This document shows positions 22,027-33,293 of a DNA stretch of 64,000 bases, piece after piece; positions within the stretch are counted from its first letter, which is position 1; the number at the start of each line of letters is the position of its first letter. The stretch comes from Asterella californica. Lineage: Eukaryota; Streptophyta; Marchantiopsida; Marchantiales; Aytoniaceae. The notes beneath the pieces are model-generated. The model was not told where the DNA came from and did no database searches. It saw only the letters and a list, made by a program, of their open reading frames with translations. Position numbers and translations under genes: made by a program. The stretch is from positions 36,517,501 through 36,581,500 of the forward strand of contig JAYKYS010000001.1 in assembly GCA_036924285.1 (NCBI GenBank), read 5' to 3'.

Positions 22027-24064
22027 TGTAAAGCCTACTTTTTCAATTTTTGATAGAAGAAGATCGAAATGTAGAAGTTTGTAGAAGAAATAATGAAGAT
22101 AGAAGAAGAATAGCTTAGTTTTAGTGAAGAAGAGTCTTCGGAAGAAGACCTTCACATGAAAGATTTGAGAAGGGAGACTTCGAGAATGCAAATCTTTAGT
22201 ACGCTATCTTCACGAATAGTCCGAGGAACTCACAGTCGGGACATAGTCTGAGTAAACACGAGCTACCTATCGAGGAAGAGACATGAACGATAAGAGGCGT
22301 GGGCGAAGACAGCATGCGCATGCCTTTGTCAGGTCGGCGACAAGCAATCAAAGGCGACTTCGGTACGTGCGAGAGTTTGAATCAAGCTATATACTAGGAA
22401 AACTAGCTCATTTCCCAAATCCACTCTTAGCGCTCAACTGCTCTCCAATTGCGGACGATAAGTTTAGACGAAGATAGAGAATTTGGGCGAATGCAATCAG
22501 TTTGGACGAAGGCCAACTTGAGCGAAGACTAGCAATTTAGACGAAGTTTATCTCACAGCCAGTCTAGCAACCTTCGTCTGATCACAATGTCTATCGTGAC
22601 GAAGTTACCGAGGATTAGAGCTTTCGAGCTAGACCAAGAGGAGTTAGTGCGCCTTCGGCCGAAGCTGAAGGAATTAGGTCTCAGTTTCTTAACCTTGGGA
22701 GGCTGGACTAAGGTGTCTGGCAAGTTCATTAGCCAGATACGGATGTGTGAAGATCACGAGGGCAAAGATGACTATGCGCGACCCGGTAATTGGACCGTTG
22801 AGAACTGGGAGAAGGTCCTGTTAGACGAGGCAGGGACGAATGACGATTTACTCTTCGACAATACCTCGATGAAGAGTTTGGTCAAGGAGGACCAGAACTA
22901 CGAGGAACTCTTCGAGCATCCGATGCATCCGACGAATGGATACAAGTTGACTGAATACCGCGACCTAGTGAAGAGGAAGATTGCAGAGGCTGTCATGCTG
23001 ATCCTGAGCCCCCGAAGAACGACTTACCTGACCACTTGGAAGGTATGCTTCTTCGAGAACCTCTTCGCCGGCAGACGAGCTTATTGGGCGAAGATATTCC
23101 ATGTCCAGCGCCTGTGGAAGAAGCAGGATTACGTTTACATGGGGGGCTTCGTCTGTAATTTTTACTTTGACATGGGGTGGTTATCGCAGAACGGAGCCAA
23201 GCAGTTGGGCTTCGGCGAAGATGAAGAGCTAGAAGGTAATGATTTCTCGCCCATTCGTGAAGTTGAAGGGGCACCCACAGAAGATGTTCAGCAATTGGAG
23301 GCTTCGCCAAAAGCACCAGCCGAAGAGCCTCAAGAGACACAGAAGGCAGCAGATGTACAGACTGCGACCGGTGACGAAGAGAGGAGGTGCAGTAAGAGGA
23401 AGAAGACTCTTCCGACTTCGCCCATGGACAAGCCAAAGGCGCGGAAGAAAGTCAAGAGTACAAAAAGGGAGACGGTGGACCAGAGCAGCTCGGGAGCGAA
23501 GATGGAAGGTTTTGCTGTCTGTGGCGAAGGTACTTCGGAGGGATCTTCCTTAGGTAATGTGGACTTGTTCAGGAAGGCAATGCTTTATGGCGAAGAGGTG
23601 GTCGTCCCAGTCCTCCGACTTCTTGAAGACAATAAGGAGGACTACGAGAGAGAAGTGAAGAGAAAGGTGTCATTCCTGAAGATGTTAGCGGAGTTACACT
23701 TTAGTCGAGGTACTTGGCAGCAAGAGAAAAACAATCTTCGTGAAGAAGTCCGAAACGCGACGAAGTTGAGATTGGAGACGGAGAAGGAGCTCAAAGATCT
23801 TCGACGCCAATGTGAAGAAGCCAAGATTTCCTTGAACGGGAAGGAGGAAGAGCTTAAAGTATCGACGAAGAGCTTCTCCAACCGCATTCAGGAGTTGTCT
23901 ACTCAGAAGGCCGACTTGCAGCGAAGTCGAGAAGAGTACCAAGTGACAGTTGCCGAGCTCACCAAGGAGAATGAGAGCTTGAAGACGAAGGTAGCTGACT
24001 CCGAAGACCTTCAGAAAAAGTTGATGCCGGTTCTTTCTGCGCACGTGACTTTGGGACTGGATGC
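22027..24064 (+). mobile_element. Family C 3' LTR (truncated) containing an ORF
   Basis: It follows the polypurine tract and starts TG. A 560-base noncoding stretch rich in CGAAGA precedes a long ORF at 22,587. The LTR is cut at about 24,064, where family B RT sequence begins in the same reading frame. No second copy exists in the window, so the LTR end and length are unknown. Confidence 0.65.
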
Positions 24065-24161
24065 CGATAACTCAGTAGCCCATATGCAGAATGCGATGCA
24101 TAAGGTGTTACGAGAGTTTGTACCTGAGGTCACTATCCCGTTTCTGGATGATTTTCCATGA
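22587..24161 (+). CDS. LTR-encoded coiled-coil protein of family C, fused at its end to an RT fragment
   Basis: An uninterrupted 524-codon ORF. Residues about 1-220 form a globular domain with KELGLSF, RPGNWTVENW, TTYLTTWKV and YWAKIFHVQRL, which align in order with the family A LTR protein. Residues 225-330 are acidic/Pro-rich with basic clusters (KRKKTLP, KARKKVKS) that could act as nuclear localisation signals. Residues about 355-480 are a heptad-rich coiled coil. The last 29 residues (from SVAHMQNAMHKVLREF) are family B reverse transcriptase sequence ending FLDDFP, so the natural C-terminus is lost. The function is unknown. Location after a polypurine tract places the gene inside the LTR, where it would be present twice in a complete element. 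Confidence 0.7.
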   Translation: MSIVTKLPRIRAFELDQEELVRLRPKLKELGLSFLTLGGWTKVSGKFISQIRMCEDHEGKDDYARPGNWTVENWEKVLLDEAGTNDDLLFDNTSMKSLVKEDQNYEELFEHPMHPTNGYKLTEYRDLVKRKIAEAVMLILSPRRTTYLTTWKVCFFENLFAGRRAYWAKIFHVQRLWKKQDYVYMGGFVCNFYFDMGWLSQNGAKQLGFGEDEELEGNDFSPIREVEGAPTEDVQQLEASPKAPAEEPQETQKAADVQTATGDEERRCSKRKKTLPTSPMDKPKARKKVKSTKRETVDQSSSGAKMEGFAVCGEGTSEGSSLGNVDLFRKAMLYGEEVVVPVLRLLEDNKEDYEREVKRKVSFLKMLAELHFSRGTWQQEKNNLREEVRNATKLRLETEKELKDLRRQCEEAKISLNGKEEELKVSTKSFSNRIQELSTQKADLQRSREEYQVTVAELTKENESLKTKVADSEDLQKKLMPVLSAHVTLGLDADNSVAHMQNAMHKVLREFVPEVTIPFLDDFP

Positions 24162-25890
24162 AAGGCTGTCTGGTGGAAGACAAAGACGAAGCTGTGACTT
24201 CTGATGGATGCAGAAAGTTCATTGTAGATCACATTCGGGATGTGGAGAAGATTCTGATGTGTTTGGAGGAGGTACACCTCACTCTGTCAGGTATCAAATC
24301 TCGCTTTGGGATGTCAGAGATTGTGGTGGTAGGTCATTTGTGTGGTATTTTTGAGAGGCGTCCGAACCTAGAGAAGGTAGATGCTATAGCAAGTATAGCT
24401 GACTGCACCAATATCACTGAGGTTCGATGATTCTTGGGAGCTTGTGTGTTCTTTCGTGTGAGTATTCCTCATTATGCACATATTGCCGAGCCTCTGTATG
24501 CACTTCTGAGAAAGGGAAGGAGGTTTACTTGGCGGCAAGAGCATCACGAGACGATGGAGCAGCTGAAGGAGATTCTGAAGTCTCCATCTATACTAAGGAG
24601 GCTTAGCTACGAGAGCGGGAGACCTGTGGTACTGACTGTTGATACGAGTCCAAAGGCGATTGGATGGGCAGTTGGTCAAGAAGATGCAGAAGGTGTGCGG
24701 TTTGTTTCAAGGTTTGGAGCTCGGATCTTAACAGATAGACAACGTAACTATCCTCAGGTGAAGCGTGAGTTGTGAGGAGCTGTTACTGCTATGAAGGTAG
24801 ATCGGGAGTTCTTGATAGGAGCTCGCGCGATATTAGAAACAGATTGTTTGCATTTGTTGGGTATGATAGCAAACTACAATACACCAGACATAGCAATGTT
24901 GCGATGGATTGCTTATGTCTGGAGTCTGAACCCTGAGCTAAAGCATATAGCAGGGAAGGACAATCCAGTTGTAGATATGTTGTCTAGGGTCCGTTATACG
25001 GATGAGGATGAGATGTTTGCAGAGGTAGAGAATGAAGAGAGGAGAGACGTTTGGTGCCAAGTTGGTCAGCAGACTTCAGACTTGGAACCACTGTCGTTCA
25101 ATGAGGAGTTCTACTCAAAAAAGTTCCACGATATTGGATTTTATCTGAGTTCGTTATGCAGAAGAGAAGGATGGAGTGATGCAGAGTTCAAAGAGATCAG
25201 ACGGAAGGCGTACAGTTATCTTCTACGTGAAGGTTATCTGTGGAAACATCCGAAAAGAAGAGATGGAATGCTTGCTAGAGTGGTGGATGATCAATCGACG
25301 AAGCTGAATCTGCTGAAAGAGTTTCATGACACCTTGTGGGCTGGACACCGTGGAGTATGGGCTACTTACACGAAGATGAAGGAGCGTTATTGGTGGAAGG
25401 GTTTGTATCAAGACGTGGTGGACTTTGTTGGGTCGTGTCTGCACTGCCAATTTTATTCTAAAGTTCGTTACAGAGATGGAATTGTACCTACTTATCCACC
25501 TAGTATCCATTTTCAGTGGGTTCTTGATCTTGTGATGATGCCACCGGGATTATGGAGGATGCGTTATTTGGTGTTGGCTCGAGAAGATCTTTCCAACTAT
25601 GTGGAGGGACGAGCACTACGGACGAAGACTACAAAGAACATATGCAGGTTCGTGCTTGAAGATATCATCTGTCGTTATGGATCGATTGGGAGATTACGGA
25701 CAGATAGAGGCGAGTTGAGAGGCGCTGAAGTGAAGGAGTTCTTTGCTCGTTATGGAGTAAAGCTTCGGCTTATCACTACTATGAATCCAGAGGGCATTGG
25801 TAAGAGTGAACGAAGACACCCTTCTATCGTTCATGCTTTAGCTAAAGCATGTGATGGTAGGCCTAGAGAATGGCCCAACTTTTGACTTCT
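24065..25890 (+). pseudogene. Family B pol: RT (C-terminal part), RNase H, integrase
   Basis: RT starts at HMQNAMHKVLREF. The catalytic block reads FLDD at 24,141-24,152 (a Y-x-D-D variant) and a one-base frameshift follows. The frame from 24,158 is then continuous to 25,885 except for TGA at 24,428 and 24,773. RNase H follows (LTVDTSPKAIGWAVGQ, then AGKDNPVVDMLSR). Integrase has the H-H-C-C finger (HDTLWAGHRG and CLHC) and the core residues LDLVMMP, TDRGEL and GKSERR. The piece ends at an inverted junction near 25,890, where minus-strand RT sequence of the same family starts. Confidence 0.85.
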
Positions 25891-27619
25891 TGGGTACAGT
25901 GAACCACCTGCTAGAATATGACCCCATAGACGGCTCAAGTATCCCCATCTATACCTTCTCTTTCAACAACTTGATAAGTTTAGGCAACAAAACACGAGGA
26001 ACTGAGATCGGTTTCAGGTCCCAAGGCACATGAAGGATTGTGAATATAACCATAGGCGCTATAACCTTTGGGTCCGCACAACCTATCTCCTCCGCTGAAA
26101 AAGAGAATGCTTTACCATGATCCATTATCATCTGCTCAAACACTGTCTTCTCAACCTCAGTCAAGAAATCACCCCCTCCTATCTGGAGCTCTTTCAACGT
26201 CTCCTCAGTAAACTGATGTCCTACTCGTCTATGATCATGCAATATAGGCTCCGTCCTCACTAATTGTACTTGTTGCTGAGAGTTAGCAAGTAGTTGAGCT
26301 GCTACCGATCTCACCTTTTTCAATACAAATTTGTACTTCGCATGGACGTCTGCTTCCTAAGGGAGTGCACATCAACAAACGGCTTCTCTTCCCTCACTAT
26401 TCTGCATCGGATGAGGAAAGAACTGCACGTACGTAACAACCTCGTCGAGAGTGGATAGGGATCACCGTCATACTATCTTTCTCTTTCATCAATCTACTCA
26501 CACTGTCTAACCAACCAACAACTGACCGTACAGACATAAACTCTTCAAACAAACCAGAAACCACTTCGTCTTCAGGCAGAACCCCTACACGCCACAACTC
26601 TGATACTTGTTTCACCATCCATCTTTTTGTATTTTCTCGGATATCTTCAACTCTTGTAAATCGACTCCACCCATCTACCTCAAACATCAACAATCCAGAC
26701 TGCCAACCCTGTACACTACACCTGTCTCCATACCTTTATACATGTCTCGCTTCCAACTCTGATGAGATCTCAACAGTAGGTTCTACACCCTTGTCTTCCC
26801 GCTCTACAAGAGTGGACTGCGAAAACCCTTACATCTCCTCGTTTGAGAATCTCTAAAGGTTTATCGGTTCCGCTCATGTCTTGAACGAACCGTCAAAAAC
26901 TGTATTGAGTATTTGTCATCAGGACTCCGAACTCTGACATAATGAGACCCATCGTTCATCACCTTTGTCTCCATTCGAACAGCGGTGATGTATGATTGGT
27001 CCAGTATGACAGGATAGGAGGTAGACGACTGTACAAAGAAATGTTGATCAACCTCTACATCTCCAATCCTTACACGCATATTGGGACAAGCTCCGTATAA
27101 CTCACTCTTTTGATTATTTGCAGCACGAAGTATCCAACCATGATTCCTTTCGATTGGTCATTGCCCTTTCTCATACACCTCCTTGGAAATGATGTTGATC
27201 TCGGACCCGTGATCCACAAGTGCAGGTACTGGCTCAGAAAGTCCCCCAAGTCGAACCTGCGTCTCAGTTGTCGCTCTTGCCCAGTGTTTTTCTTTGAAAT
27301 CGATGTCTGCGCTTGACCTATCCTCCTCAAACTCTTTGTCTTCGTTCTCAATAACAGCAGGAACAGCAACCCATACTTCATACTTATCATCCTTGAACCC
27401 GTCAACACCAATAGCATCTACTGCACCAACCATCTGACTACCTACTTGTTCAATCAATACTTGTCTTTTTCTCTTCATGATATCTATTATCAACTGGTGA
27501 AACTCTCTCTTCGCGATACCTAGTACCCCACGAAGAGTAAACTCTACTCTAGCATCCAAAATGCGTTGCTTCAGAACAGCATGCAAGTCTGTTGTTGTTT
27601 TGATGTCTGCCACTAACAC
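25891..27619 (-). pseudogene. Family B protease, spacer and RT N-terminus (minus piece)
   Basis: Reading from 27,619 leftward, the gag-protease linker comes first (VADIKTTTDLHAVL, MKRKRQVLIEQ). Retropepsin follows with ALVDHGSEINII and then VDQHFFVQSSTSYPVIL. A spacer ORF lies at 26,693-26,397, and the RT N-terminus has HVPWDLKPISVPRVLLPK and then RWFTVPK near 25,900. Frames are broken several times. The RT core is missing because of the inverted junction at about 25,890. The right end is fused at about 27,620 to a family B U3 fragment. Confidence 0.8.
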
Positions 27620-27778
27620 CACATATACCCATCGATGTAATGAAAGTGAAGATCCGAAGTTGTGCAAAAAGTCTCATTTTTAGTCCCTTGAGTGTATTTG
27701 GAGAGATAAAGATAAGCATCGAAAATAGATTTTCAAGTAAGAGCCAGTCCATGACACGACATCCACCCCCTCTAAACC
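27620..27778 (-). mobile_element. Family B polypurine tract and LTR start fragment
   Basis: On the minus strand GGTTTAGAGGGGGTGGA (27,778-27,762) precedes TGTCGTGTCATGG (from 27,761), the family B LTR start. About 140 bases of U3 follow and then break into the gag-protease linker. This defines the LTR start used for the left copy at 5787. Confidence 0.7.
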
Positions 27779-29212
27779 TGTACATCTTCCAGTATGCACC
27801 AAAGATATCAACCAAGGAGTGGATCAACACGCACCTCATCTTGTCGTCCTACTTCCCATCGTAGTTAACCTCATCTTCAAGCTCTACTGCATAATCCTCG
27901 TCTTCATACTGAAACTCTGTCAAGATATCTGCTAGATCGATCTCCTCATCTCTCTTTTTGAAAATCTTGACACATTAATCTGCCACTGGTATCTTCAAGC
28001 TCGTTTCATCTAACTCTTGCAAGGCGTAAGTTGCGTTGTCATGAACCTTCTTAACCACATACGGATCAAATCATCGCTTGGAAAACTTTCGCAATGCACT
28101 ATGCTGGTTGTCTAGACTATTGTCATAGACTAACACCCAATCACATTCCTTGATTTCTCTAGGTCTCAAATGATATCACTGATCAAATCTGACCTTGTTC
28201 TTCAACCGTGCTTCTCGTAGCCTATCCAAAGCAGCTTGGATATCCTTAGGTCTTCTCTCTAACTGTCTAATTCGAATAGCAAGAAGTTCTTCCCTAGTCA
28301 GATTGTCCTCCCAAGATAACACACTCTATGTCAAAATGTGTTCTTCAGTCGGCATGATAGGTTTTTGACCTATGATGAGCTCCACTGGCATGTAATCTGT
28401 CTGTTATCGAACGTCATTCGATATACCCATAACGCAAATGACAAGAGTCGAGATCACTCGTGCACCCTTTCGTTGCAGGTCTTCATCAAAGCATGACAAT
28501 GGATGGATGACCACGTTCACTCTTGGCATTCCTTTCGAGGTTATAAGCAGTTGTCAGTGACAACTTCATCCCACACCTTGCAAAGAATTCACGAGCCTCA
28601 TGTGCATCTAACTCTCTCCGATCTGCAGTAATCTTTCTCATACATCCATGTCGACAAACAACCTCTTCCAAGAGAAATCTACATACCTCTTCAGTTGTCT
28701 TTGTCCGAAGTGCCATCAACTTGATTTGAAAGATCTTCTCGAGCAAGTACTAAATATCTCATCTGCCACAAATTGAACTGGCATAGTCATCAAATCTACA
28801 ACCCACTTGAAGTGGATTGCCAACGGATAAGTCGAGTGTAATTTATCTCGATGCCGGATGTTCGAATACATCTGACATGTCAAACAAGACTCCACAAAAG
28901 ATACAACATCTCTGTACATGTTTTTCCATCAATGTCGTTCTTTCATCTTCATAAAAGTGTCCCAAATCCTTCGATGTCCAGTCTAAATGCTCTCATGAAA
29001 TGCTTTAAGCAACTTCTATTGATCTTCTTGTTGCAAATCACACTTGTAGCCTTATACCACCTTTCTACTTTGACCGCTTTCAAAGAAATCCATCCTGCAA
29101 CATGAAGTTGTAGGTCTTCCTTCGAACTCTTCCAAACCTCTCATCCGTCCAAACATGTGTGCTTGACCATCGTGCTAAGGTACCTTTCAATGTCAAGTAA
29201 TTCATCATCATA
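27779..29212 (-). pseudogene. Family B integrase (minus piece)
   Basis: Minus-strand traces read in order MYRDVVSFVESCLTCQMYS (finger end), KWVVDLMTMP, ITADRRELDAHEAREFF and NAKSERGHPSI (catalytic region). A C-terminal part follows (LAIRIRQLERRPKDIQAAL, KECDWVLVYDNSL) with stops and frameshifts. It is cut at 29,212 by the family A solo LTR #2 and resumes in RNase H-end sequence at 33,127-33,293. Confidence 0.8.
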
Positions 29213-30401
29213 TGTGATGCCCACAAATTACAGGATTCACGAATTTTTGAAATTTTTGAGATTAATAACTTGTTTGTATAACTGAAGAAGCGTTGTTACT
29301 TAAGATTACGGCTTCCTTAGTAAGAAGATGATCTTATGAACTTTTTGTAATAAGAAGTTGACTTCTTTGGAAGACGACTGTCTTCCGAAGAGCGTCTTTT
29401 CGGTGGTGTCTTCGGAAGACGGAAGACGGCGGAAGACGGAAGACGTTTCAGAAGATTGGAACATCTTCAGAAGACTGACTTTGGAAGACGCTTCAGTAGC
29501 TTGACTGTCTTCGGAAGCTTGACTATCTTTGAAAGTCGACTGTACACAATTCGTATCAAGAGTGGATTTGTTTTGCTTTTGTGTTAAGAGAGGCTTGGTA
29601 CGAATCTTGAGTGGCTTGGTGAGTTGTTTTGTTATTTCGAGAAGTTGGAAGTCGAGGACTAGGCCTGTGCCTCCCGGTCTTCCAAGCTTCTCAAATCCAC
29701 ATCTTCCTAGAGAGACTAGAAGACTGGAAGAGTTGGCAAAATGCGCGAGAAGACGTGAGGGTCCATTTCGGATCTCTTCTGTCTGACGCACAGCAGCCCA
29801 TTCCTTCTTCTTCCCAAACTTAGAAGAGAGCCGTGAGAAGTCTTGCTGGCAGAATCTGGAGAGAATGGTCGAGGGTCATGTCTTCCCACCGAGCAGCAAG
29901 CTTCTTCTGAGTGTGTATGAGAGGTGAGAAGTCAGAAGAACAGAGTGCAGTTGTCTTGAGTCTGTTGTGAGGATAGATTGCGCATAGGGAGACGAAGACA
30001 TGTGAGACCAGTGAAAGGAAGCCTGACTTCGGGAGGTCTTCCGAGAAAGACATTGAATCGAAAATTAGTCTCGGGTGTCTTCCCAGAGACCACTATCACC
30101 GCAGGAGCCCGCAACTATCTTCTGAACCTGTTATGCACTTTATGCTTCACGAATCTTGTATCTTCTGATATGAAGTAGGATGTAATGCAAGGTGGGTTGT
30201 CTTCTTGGTAATCCATGCGAGGCCTTGCTTAGATAGGATTGTTTAGATATAGCTCGGAAGACGAGAGCTATCTAGAAATACTGTTAGAATCTCGGAAGAC
30301 GGAGTAGCTGTCTTCTGGAAGACTAGATTCGTCTTCTGAGAATGGAAGCTATACTGTGAGGACTTAGAGAAGGATTGAGCCTTCGACTCACAACAAGTAC
30401 G

Positions 30402-31392
30402 TCACTTCTTCCAAGGAGTTAGCGCAGCTGAAGAAGAGCAACCAGGAGTTACAGGCGCGCTTACAGCAGCGTGACCAGGAGGTTCTGCGAATACGGGATA
30501 AGCCCACCGTCCTTGCAGAAGAGAAGACGACGTGGAAGACTCTGCAGGAAGCCGCAGAAGCGCAGGTTGCGGCCGAGAAGACTCAGAGAGAAGTAGCGGA
30601 AGCCCGTGCGCAGGGGTTACTAGCTCACTCGGTGGAGGCACTTCGGAAGAAGTTCAACTTCACCGCGGGTAGGAAGCTCCTTACCTTAGCTAGGGAGTGG
30701 GACGATGAGTCCAAAGCAATGTTGGTGTAGTGCAAGGAGAGTATGTTCCGATACTAGACCTATCTGGGAACTTTCTCCTTTCGCCAAACGATCTTCAAAT
30801 GTTGATAGGGTCTCCTGCCCTGACTCCGTTGGCTCAAGAAACCTTCAGATCCGACTCGTAATAGCCGAGATATCGTCGATTTTCGGTCGCAGGTGACCGA
30901 ACCTTCAAAAACTGCTCCATGCGGCTTAAAACCGCACAGATAGAGAGAGTGAAGACACTCTATGGTCTTCCCTTGATCCCGCCACCAGTAAATGCATCTT
31001 CCCAAGCACCAGCATCATCAACAGGACCAGACTTGGAGAAGGAAGAGTTCGACCTCGCTGTACGCTTGGTAGTGACAGCGTTGGAAGTCGAGAAGACCTC
31101 GGAAGATGCCCCGGAAGACAAGACGTCTTCTGGAAGACAGGAAGGAAGACCGTCTTTCCAGGTATTCCGAGTGGAGGAAGCGACTTCTCCGGACCCCTAT
31201 GAGATCACCATGGCTCCCAGTGTCGAAATAGTGCCTCAGAAGAGCGAGGAAGCACAAGTCGACCCAGCCGCTTCTGTCTTCCGAAGCAGCAGCAGCAGCA
31301 TAGCCAACGATGAACGTGGAGGAGGAGGCCACCTCAGCGACACCCGAGGTAATTACAGGGCTTCCCAGCCTATCAAAAGCCGATTTAAGTAG
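30402..31392 (+). pseudogene. Remnant of the family A LTR ORF (coiled-coil half) in solo LTR #2
   Basis: The plus strand encodes SKELAQLKKSNQELQARL and the coiled coil, then KKFNFTAGRKLLTLARE. A family B insert of about 187 bp follows, then VKTLYGLPLIPPPVNAS and the acidic C-terminus. The N-terminal domain is absent: GAGCCTTCGACTCACAACAA joins directly to the coiled coil. The same join occurs in both LTRs of the complete element. Confidence 0.7.
30752..30938 (-). mobile_element. Family B LTR fragment inside family A solo LTR #2
   Basis: About 187 bases (AACTTTCTCCTTTCGCC through GCGGCTTAAAACCGCACA) match the B LTR near 19,640-19,810 and are absent from the other three A LTRs at this site. 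The insertion splits the ORF remnant. No clear target duplication was found. Confidence 0.75.
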
Positions 31393-33126
31393 TTCATGTA
31401 GGAATAGATCAGGTGGAAATGGCATCAAATGACCATTAGAATAGAATAAGCAAAGCCCAGAAGACCAGGGACTTATCCAAACTTAGTAAAGTACTAAACA
31501 TACTATATTAGGAAATAACATGTCCAGTTTAATTTTAGATAAGTGACCATGTGGCAGAGTAGGCAGCGCAGGGTAAACAAGCAGATGGCTAAAAAGGAAG
31601 GAGGAACCGTCTGCATGTGGGGTGGCAGTCTGCTGACGGTGCCCATCCCTCCCTGATTGTAGTCAAAGCTTGGAGGGGATTCCCTCTGCGTCTCAAGGCA
31701 GATGGCATAAGTAGGATGACAGAGTAGGAAATTGGACCTGTGTGGAGAATTGAGTTCTGCCCACACATTCCAATCTTACGGTGCAGACAAATTAGACACA
31801 CAGGAGAATCTTCGAAGAAACTGGCTGCCTGCACACACATACCAATCTTACGGTGCAGGAGACAGATTAGACACTAGAGGTACACAGTGTACACTACACT
31901 CGATGTTGGAATAAGGAGATAACGCAGGAAGAAGTCTGCATTCCCTTACCGCCAGCAGCGATTCGGAGATGTAGATGAGTAGTGGGCAGTCTAGGAGCAG
32001 GGAACGGCATCCTCGTGCAGTCCTGCTGGTTAGACTGATGTGTCGAGGAGTAGGAGCAGACAGTAGAGGGAGTGAGCTTCCCATCACCTATGTACCTTCT
32101 TCTCGAGGAATAGATTGCTGATTTGAGTGCAGAAGCTTTGCTCGTGTCTTCTGGATGGTGGGTTCCTTGAATTCGCTCCCAATTGTGCATGGGAAGTATT
32201 CTTCTTGAGTGGCGGTGAAAGTCAATAGTTGTGGAAGTGTAGCTTGACTCGTTCAGTAGAGCACTTGAGATCTGCGTACGAACGATCTTATGGGTAAAGG
32301 ATCCCAGAAGACAGAGTAGTCAGAGCAGCGAAGTGAAGAAGAAAGAAGCCTTCTTCCCGCAACAGAAGACGACATCCTCGAGTAGAAGACGGTGCAACAG
32401 TACTCACGTTTGTTGTCTTCCTCCCCAAACTATTACAAGCAGGGATGGCTTGTTAGTCAAGATCCGGAACTAGAAGCCTGTCGGAATCTTAATTGCCTCT
32501 TTTCATCTTGAATTCTCTTGTTTGGATTTTCTCATCTTCCCCATCTTCTTACCTTCTTCTAGTGAGCTTCCGAGACTTCTATTGAGCTTCCGTGAAGGTG
32601 AATGTCGTTGTAGTGCTGCAGGAAGACCATTTCCGTAGACAGAAGCCTGAGAAGACTACAGGGGACATACACCCTGTGATTAATCTAACTCGTTGGAATG
32701 TGAGTGTGAGAATAAGGTGTAACGATCGTTGCTAGTCGACTTCTGCGAAGCAGGACAGCCTTCTGGAGGTGTGAGAAGACGAGCTGAACCCCCAGAAGAC
32801 GAGAATCGCTTCGAGAAGACGGTATCGAGAAGACCGGAAGAAGCAACCTGGAAGCAGGAAGATCGTCTTTCCGAGCTTCTCTGTGAATAGTTGTGTGATA
32901 TTTTAGTTGGTAGTTGTTTGTTTAGTTCCAGAGCACCATTTGGCGTGTCTGGAAGATGTGTGGTTTTGTGTGGTTTTGTGAGAAGACGGGATTCCTAGGC
33001 AAAACCCGTGTGTTTGTGTGTTTGAACAGATCTTAGAACTTAGAGCAGCGTTACTTGCGTAAATCCTCTGTGGGAACGATATCTTGAATACTAAATGGGC
33101 AAAAGGAGTAATCCTGCGTCACTACA

Positions 33127-33293
33127 TCATACAACCCTTCAACAAACAACTCATCTTCCCTTCCTGTGTGTGCAACCGAATAGAACTTTGCACCCACGTC
33201 GTCAATATCTGCAACCATCTCATCCTCCCTATCATATCGAGCTCGAGATAACATATCTGTCATCGGATTATCCTTCCTTGCGATTTTGTTCAA
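33127..33293 (-). pseudogene. Family B RNase H end/spacer (minus piece)
   Basis: The minus strand encodes NKIARKDNPMTDMLSRARY, matching AGKDNPVVDMLSRVRY of the plus-strand copy at 24.9 kb. With 27,779-29,212 it forms one minus-strand pol that solo LTR #2 has split. Confidence 0.75.

Larger units (their letters stand above)
29213..33126 (+). mobile_element. Family A solo LTR #2
   Basis: It starts TGTGATGCCC (one change from the consensus start) and ends CCTGCGTCACTACA, flanked by TCATA at 29,208-29,212 and 33,127-33,131. It interrupts a minus-strand family B pol. It has the deleted form of the internal ORF and carries a family B LTR fragment at about 30,752-30,938. Confidence 0.93.

Noticed and set aside
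24158..25885. Functional family B pol ORF
   Set aside because: Two in-frame TGA codons, a frameshift after FLDD and truncation on both sides.
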